Source: Bacteroidetes bacterium GWF2_43_63 (GTDB lineage Bacteria; Bacteroidota; Bacteroidia; Bacteroidales; DTU049). From it: 64,000 bases of DNA. This document shows, one piece after another, positions 60,503 through 64,000 of this stretch (position 1 is the first letter of the stretch; every line of letters starts with the position of its first letter). The stretch lies in NCBI GenBank assembly GCA_001769275.1, contig MEOQ01000018.1:48650-112649 (forward strand). Direction: 5' to 3'. Position numbers and translations under genes: made by a program. The notes below the pieces were generated by a model. It saw nothing but the letters and a program-made list of their open reading frames with translations, ran no database searches and was not told the origin of the DNA.

Positions 60503-60510
60503 TATTTTTG
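60503..60510 (+). promoter_or_regulatory. -7 box of fabD
   Basis: TATTTTTG matches TAnnTTTG, 18 bases before the fabD ATG at 60528. No clear -33 TTG is seen. The rest of the 60292-60502 gap is AT-rich without features. Confidence 0.55.
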
Positions 60511-60527
60511 CATCAAAATTCACCAGT

Positions 60528-61415
60528 ATGAAAGCATTCGTTTTCCCGGGCCAGGGTGCCCAGTTTCCCGGAATGGGAAAAGACCTCTATGACCGCTTCC
60601 CCATGGCTAAGGAGATGTTCGATCAGGCCAATACCATTCTTGGTTTCAACATCACTGACATCATGTTCAGCGGTACCGAAGAAGATCTGCGTCAAACCCG
60701 CGTAACCCAGCCGGCTATTTTTCTGCACAGTGTGATTCTGGCCAAATGCATGGGCGCTGCTTATGCTCCCGACATGACGGCAGGACATTCACTTGGCGAA
60801 TTCTCAGCATTAACCGCTGCCGGGGCATTGTCGTTCGAAGATGGTTTGAAGCTCGTGTATGCACGTGCCATGGCCATGCAGAAAGCTTGCGAAGCCCAAC
60901 CTTCAACTATGGCTGCCATCCTTGGTCTCGACGATGACAAAGTAGAAGAAGTGCTCAAAGGAATTACCGACGAAGTGGTTGTTCCTGCCAACTATAACAG
61001 CCAGGGACAGCTTGTAATATCAGGTTCGGTTCCCGGAATCGAAAAAGCATGCGAAGCTTTGAAAGCCGCTGGTGCCAAACGCGCACTGCCGCTTAAAGTT
61101 GGTGGTGCATTCCACAGCCCGCTCATGGAGCCCGCTCGCGTAGAACTTGCTGCAGCCATCAACGCCACTGAATTCAAAAACCCCATCTGTCCGGTATATC
61201 AGAATGTGAGCGGAAAACCGTTTACCGATCCTGCACAGATTAAGGAAAATCTCATTGCTCAGCTCACCTCACCCGTACGCTGGACTCAAACCGTTCTCAA
61301 CATGGTTGCCGATGGCGCTACTGACTTTATCGAAGTCGGCCCGGGCAGTGTGTTACAGGGACTTGCCAAAAAAATCGCTCCGGAAGTAAATGTTGCTGCC
61401 GGAAACGTTGAATAA
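60528..61415 (+). CDS. fabD: malonyl-CoA:ACP transacylase FabD
   Basis: 295 aa from ATG 60528 (MKAFVFPGQGAQFPGMG). Motifs: GQGAQ near the start, the nucleophile in AGHSLGEFSAL (Ser about 90), the Arg in YARAMAMQKA, the catalytic His in GGAFHSPLMEPA, and EVGPGSVLQGL near the end. It loads malonyl groups onto acyl carrier protein for fatty-acid elongation. The frame is open 19 codons upstream, but that stretch contains the promoter box. Confidence 0.97.
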   Translation: MKAFVFPGQGAQFPGMGKDLYDRFPMAKEMFDQANTILGFNITDIMFSGTEEDLRQTRVTQPAIFLHSVILAKCMGAAYAPDMTAGHSLGEFSALTAAGALSFEDGLKLVYARAMAMQKACEAQPSTMAAILGLDDDKVEEVLKGITDEVVVPANYNSQGQLVISGSVPGIEKACEALKAAGAKRALPLKVGGAFHSPLMEPARVELAAAINATEFKNPICPVYQNVSGKPFTDPAQIKENLIAQLTSPVRWTQTVLNMVADGATDFIEVGPGSVLQGLAKKIAPEVNVAAGNVE

Positions 61416-61423
61416 AGAATCAT

Positions 61424-61513
61424 GAACATCGAACACTGAACAAGGAATGAAGAAGTTTTTCTGTTTCAGCCTTACTTCGTAATTCACCATTCCTTGTTCG
61501 ATGTTCAGTGTTC
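61424..61513. repeat. inverted repeat with reshuffled halves
   Basis: GAACAAGGAATG in the left arm (about 61437-61448) pairs with CATTCCTTGTTC (about 61489-61500). Both arms also carry the words ATCGAACACTGAAC and CACTGAACATCGAAC, in swapped order. It may act as a terminator-like hairpin between fabD and the next gene. No coding potential. Confidence 0.55.
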
Positions 61514-61540
61514 AAAAATGTTGTTTTAAGTTAGAATTAT

Positions 61541-61978
61541 ATGGATTTATCAAAAATCATCGCAGTGTCCGGAAAGCCCGGATTGTTTTCTCTGGTCTCG
61601 CAGACCAAGAGCGGAATGCTAGTTGAAAGTCTTCTCGACGGCACCAAAATTCCTGTTTTCGCAACTGATCGCGTAAGCGCTTTGGCCGATATCAGCATTT
61701 ATACCACCGGAGAGGATATGCCTCTGAAAGACGTTCTGGTGGCCATTTTTAAAAAGCTGGACGGAGCAAAAGCCATTGATGCTAAAGCTGATAAAAAAGA
61801 GATTGTTGCATTCATGGACAAAGTGTATCCCGAATGGGACCGCGAACGCGTGTATCCAAGCGACCTCAAGAAACTTTTCGTGTGGTACAACATTCTGATT
61901 GAACACAATCTGATCGACGACAAACCCGAAGAAGAAGCGAAGGACGAAGCATCCGAAACGCCCGCCAATGAAGAATAA
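61541..61978 (+). CDS. DUF5606 family protein
   Basis: 145 aa. Conserved Bacteroidota protein beginning MDLSKIIAVSGKPGLFSLVS, with SGMLVESLLDGTKIPVFATD, ISIYTTGEDMPLKDV and FVWYNILIEHNLI, and an acidic C-terminal tail ([16 protein letters not shown]). Cytoplasmic by absence of signal or membrane segments; function unknown. It overlaps pyrK by 11 bp, so it is likely co-translated with the pyrimidine genes. Confidence 0.88.
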   Translation: MDLSKIIAVSGKPGLFSLVSQTKSGMLVESLLDGTKIPVFATDRVSALADISIYTTGEDMPLKDVLVAIFKKLDGAKAIDAKADKKEIVAFMDKVYPEWDRERVYPSDLKKLFVWYNILIEHNLIDDKPEEEAKDEASETPANEE

Positions 61979-62771
61979 AAGCAAGGATTTGCTTGTGGTG
62001 CTGAAGAACACAAAACTGAACGCTACACATTTTGTGCTCACACTTCAGCTGCCGGAAGGACATCCACAAATTTGGCCCGGACAGTTTGCCGAAATTCTGG
62101 TGGAAGGAAGTCCGCAGACATTTCTGCGCAGACCGCTATCGGTGCACGATGTGGATGAAAAAAATCACACGCTGGATATCCTTGTAAAAATTGTCGGAGC
62201 GGGAACAGAAAAGCTTTCGCAACTGCGCGAAGGTGATCATGTCGATATTGTATATCCGCTCGGACACGGCTTTTCGATGGTACGCAAAGACGAAAAGGTC
62301 TTGCTGGCCGGCGGCGGATGCGGTGTTGCTCCATTATTGTTTCTCGCACGCAAGCTCAAAGAAGCAGGCGCAGACTGTCATGTAGCCATTGGCGGCAAAA
62401 CAGCGGCGGACATTCTTCGTGCTGAAGCTTATCGCGAACTGGCTCAGATAGCCATTCTTACTGAAGACGGCTCGGCTGGCGACAAAGGTATGATTACCGC
62501 GCATACATGGTTTGGTGCGGATTTCAAATCATTTTCAAAAGTATATGTCTGCGGTCCCGATCCGATGATGAAAGCCATTGGAAAACTCGCTACCGACGCA
62601 GGTGTGTATTGCGAGGTGTCGCTCGAAAACCTGATGGCATGCGGTATTGGCTCATGCCTGTGCTGCACCGTCAGCACGCACGAAGGCAATGTGCGCGCCT
62701 GCATGGAAGGCCCCGTTTTCGACGTAACGCAACTGAAAGACTGGAACCATAATCCCGTGTGCCATGGCTGA
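61968..62771 (+). CDS. pyrK: dihydroorotate dehydrogenase electron transfer subunit PyrK
   Basis: 267 aa. FAD-binding ([11 protein letters not shown]) and NAD-binding ([26 protein letters not shown]) domains of the ferredoxin-reductase family, then the [2Fe-2S] cysteines in [17 protein letters not shown] and ACMEGPVF. It passes electrons from PyrD to NAD+. It overlaps pyrD by 8 bp. Confidence 0.96.
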   Translation: MKNKSKDLLVVLKNTKLNATHFVLTLQLPEGHPQIWPGQFAEILVEGSPQTFLRRPLSVHDVDEKNHTLDILVKIVGAGTEKLSQLREGDHVDIVYPLGHGFSMVRKDEKVLLAGGGCGVAPLLFLARKLKEAGADCHVAIGGKTAADILRAEAYRELAQIAILTEDGSAGDKGMITAHTWFGADFKSFSKVYVCGPDPMMKAIGKLATDAGVYCEVSLENLMACGIGSCLCCTVSTHEGNVRACMEGPVFDVTQLKDWNHNPVCHG

Positions 62772-63675
62772 TCTGAAAGTAAATATCGGTAATTTTGAAT
62801 TACAGAATCCTGTACTCACAGCCAGCGGAACCTTCGGCTACGGCTACGAATTCGAGGATTTTCTGGATATAAACAAACTCGGCGGCATCATTGTAAAAGG
62901 CACCACGCTTGAGCCGCGGCAAGGCAACGCTTATCCGCGCATGGCCGAAACCGCAACAGGGATGCTGAATGCAGTAGGTCTGCAAAACAAAGGTGTGCAT
63001 GTTTTTATTGATGAGATTCTGCCCAAAATAAAACATTATCAATCGCGCATCATTGTGAATCTGGCTGGCTCGAAAGTAGAAGACTACACCGAAGCCGCCG
63101 CGATTCTGAATGAAGTGAACGACGTTCCTGCGATTGAACTCAACGTATCCTGCCCCAATGTAAAAACAGGCGGAATGGCCTTTGGCACCAGTTGCGCATC
63201 GCTTACTGAAGTAGTGAAAGCTGTCCGCAACGTATATAAAAAACATCTGATGGTGAAGCTTTCGCCCAATGTGACCAACATTGCGGAGTTTGCCAAAACC
63301 GCCGAAGACTGCGGCGCCGATTCCGTATCGGTCATCAACACCCTCATGGGAATGGCTATTGATGCGGAAACCCGCAAACCGAAACTATCCACCATTACCG
63401 GTGGATTGTCGGGACCGGCCATCAAACCTGTAGCACTGCGCATGGTGTGGCAATGTTCGAAAGCGGTGAAAATCCCCATCATCGGACTGGGCGGCATTAT
63501 GAATGCCACCGACGCCATTGAATTCATGCTGGCTGGCGCTACAGCCATTCAGGTTGGCACTGCCAATTTTATCAATCCTTCTATTGCCGAAGAAATAGTA
63601 AACGGTATAAACGAATACTGCGACCGTCAGGGCGTGAAACATGTGTCGGAGCTGATTGGAGCTATGAGAGCTTAA
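62764..63675 (+). CDS. pyrD: dihydroorotate dehydrogenase PyrD, class 1B (NAD-type)
   Basis: 303 aa FMN-dependent TIM barrel. Motifs: [30 protein letters not shown], the catalytic Cys in [51 protein letters not shown] and [19 protein letters not shown]. The class 1B enzyme works as a heterotetramer with PyrK, using NAD+ rather than quinone or oxygen, consistent with an anaerobic cell. Last gene of the operon. Confidence 0.96.
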   Translation: MADLKVNIGNFELQNPVLTASGTFGYGYEFEDFLDINKLGGIIVKGTTLEPRQGNAYPRMAETATGMLNAVGLQNKGVHVFIDEILPKIKHYQSRIIVNLAGSKVEDYTEAAAILNEVNDVPAIELNVSCPNVKTGGMAFGTSCASLTEVVKAVRNVYKKHLMVKLSPNVTNIAEFAKTAEDCGADSVSVINTLMGMAIDAETRKPKLSTITGGLSGPAIKPVALRMVWQCSKAVKIPIIGLGGIMNATDAIEFMLAGATAIQVGTANFINPSIAEEIVNGINEYCDRQGVKHVSELIGAMRA

Positions 63676-63792
63676 GACAAAAGATAAAAGGCAAAAGATA
63701 AAAGTAAAAAGCGCCGTCCTGAGCCTGTCGAAGGGACAAAAGTATCCGTGTAAATCAGCGTCGATCCGCGTCTAAAAAAGATAAAAGTTTAT
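63676..63792. repeat. composite intergenic repeats after pyrD
   Basis: Three known repeat styles follow each other: AAAGATAAAAG words (63676-63707), the GTCCTGAGCCTGTCGAAGG half-unit of the TCATCCTGAGC family (about 63715-63734), and ATCAGCGTCGATCCGCGTC (about 63755-63773), related to the spacer at 28021-28416. No gene. Confidence 0.5.
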
Positions 63793-63826
63793 AAAGGCTC
63801 GTTGTGATGATGGGCCTTTTTGTTTT
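63793..63826 (+). terminator. Rho-independent terminator downstream of pyrD
   Basis: AAAGGC (63793-63798) pairs with GCCTTT (63814-63819) around a 15-nt loop, followed by TTTTGTTTTT. The remaining bases to 64000 contain no recognisable gene or RNA; a weak inverted repeat (AAGCAAGGG ... CCCCTGGCTT) closes the window. Confidence 0.6.
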
Positions 63827-64000
63827 TCGTTAATTCTAAACATACAGTTCCCGGCCGAAACTGAAATCAGCACAAGAAAAGTTCAAAGCTTGTGAAGAGC
63901 CGGGGTCTCCTATGAATAAAACTCCCTTTGTTAGTTGTTGCAGAGCCTATTGAAAATATTTCCTCAAAGCAAGGGCAGTGAATAATACTACCCCTGGCTT

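Noticed and set aside
63830..64000. Possible transposon end at the window edge from the AAGCAAGGG / CCCCTGGCTT inverted repeat
   Set aside because: The match is weak and no transposase sequence is visible before the window stops.

Overview
The window comes from a chromosome of the phylum Bacteroidota, most likely an uncultured anaerobe of class Bacteroidia. The signs are: several secreted proteins with type A or type B type IX secretion (T9SS) C-terminal domains, a PorP/SprF-type outer-membrane protein, Bacteroidota-specific families (DUF5606, DUF5686, DUF6340-like, YKSDA-repeat protein), a dcw cluster without ddl or murF, and promoters matching the Bacteroidota -7 box TAnnTTTG. KorAB (2-oxoglutarate:ferredoxin oxidoreductase) and a PyrK-linked, NAD-type dihydroorotate dehydrogenase suggest anaerobic metabolism. 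No phage, transposase, CRISPR array or rRNA is present. The genus cannot be fixed from the sequence alone.

Layout. 1-2150: 21-bp tandem repeats, tRNA-Arg(CCG), an Ivy-like (lysozyme-inhibitor) lipoprotein and a small T9SS cargo protein. 2153-10150 (-): a giant 2665-aa T9SS cargo protein. 10301-19877 (+): an exported small protein, two SprB-repeat proteins with type B sorting domains, a PorP/SprF protein and an OmpA-type protein; this reads as one surface-adhesin secretion module. 19881-22339 (-): a LiaF-like / LytS-type kinase / LytTR regulator operon. 22340-24008: a repeat-filled gap and a lipoprotein. 24290-28019 (+): korAB and a PrsW-type protease. 28424-30894 (-): engB and an acyltransferase pair for glycine/ornithine-type lipids. 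31110-45683 (+): the dcw cluster, mraZ-rsmH-ftsL-ftsI-murE-mraY-murD'-ftsW-murG-murC-ftsQ-ftsA-ftsZ. 45727-48731: a T9SS gene remnant, a mosaic T9SS cargo gene, ferritin and a YKSDA-repeat protein. 48921-53532 (-): frr, pyrH, a MORN lipoprotein, an OmpH-like protein and recQ. 53670-60291: an AhpD-like protein, a DUF5686 protein, a flavodoxin-like protein, a DUF2007/zinc-ribbon protein and an FG-GAP T9SS cargo. 60528-63675 (+): fabD, DUF5606, pyrK, pyrD.

The most unusual observations are these. (1) murD inside the otherwise complete dcw cluster encodes only the C-terminal domain; about 260 N-terminal residues, including the ATP-binding site, are absent. (2) The OmpA-type protein of the adhesin module appears to carry a SPOR-like domain inserted inside the last beta-hairpin of its OmpA domain. 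(3) A 49-bp near-perfect direct repeat forms the 3' ends of both prsW and engB and flanks a 396-bp segment with internal inverted repeats. (4) Three 10-bp-spaced GTGG boxes precede mraZ. (5) FtsI carries KTA where the family has KTG. Family names rest on motif recognition; no database search was possible.
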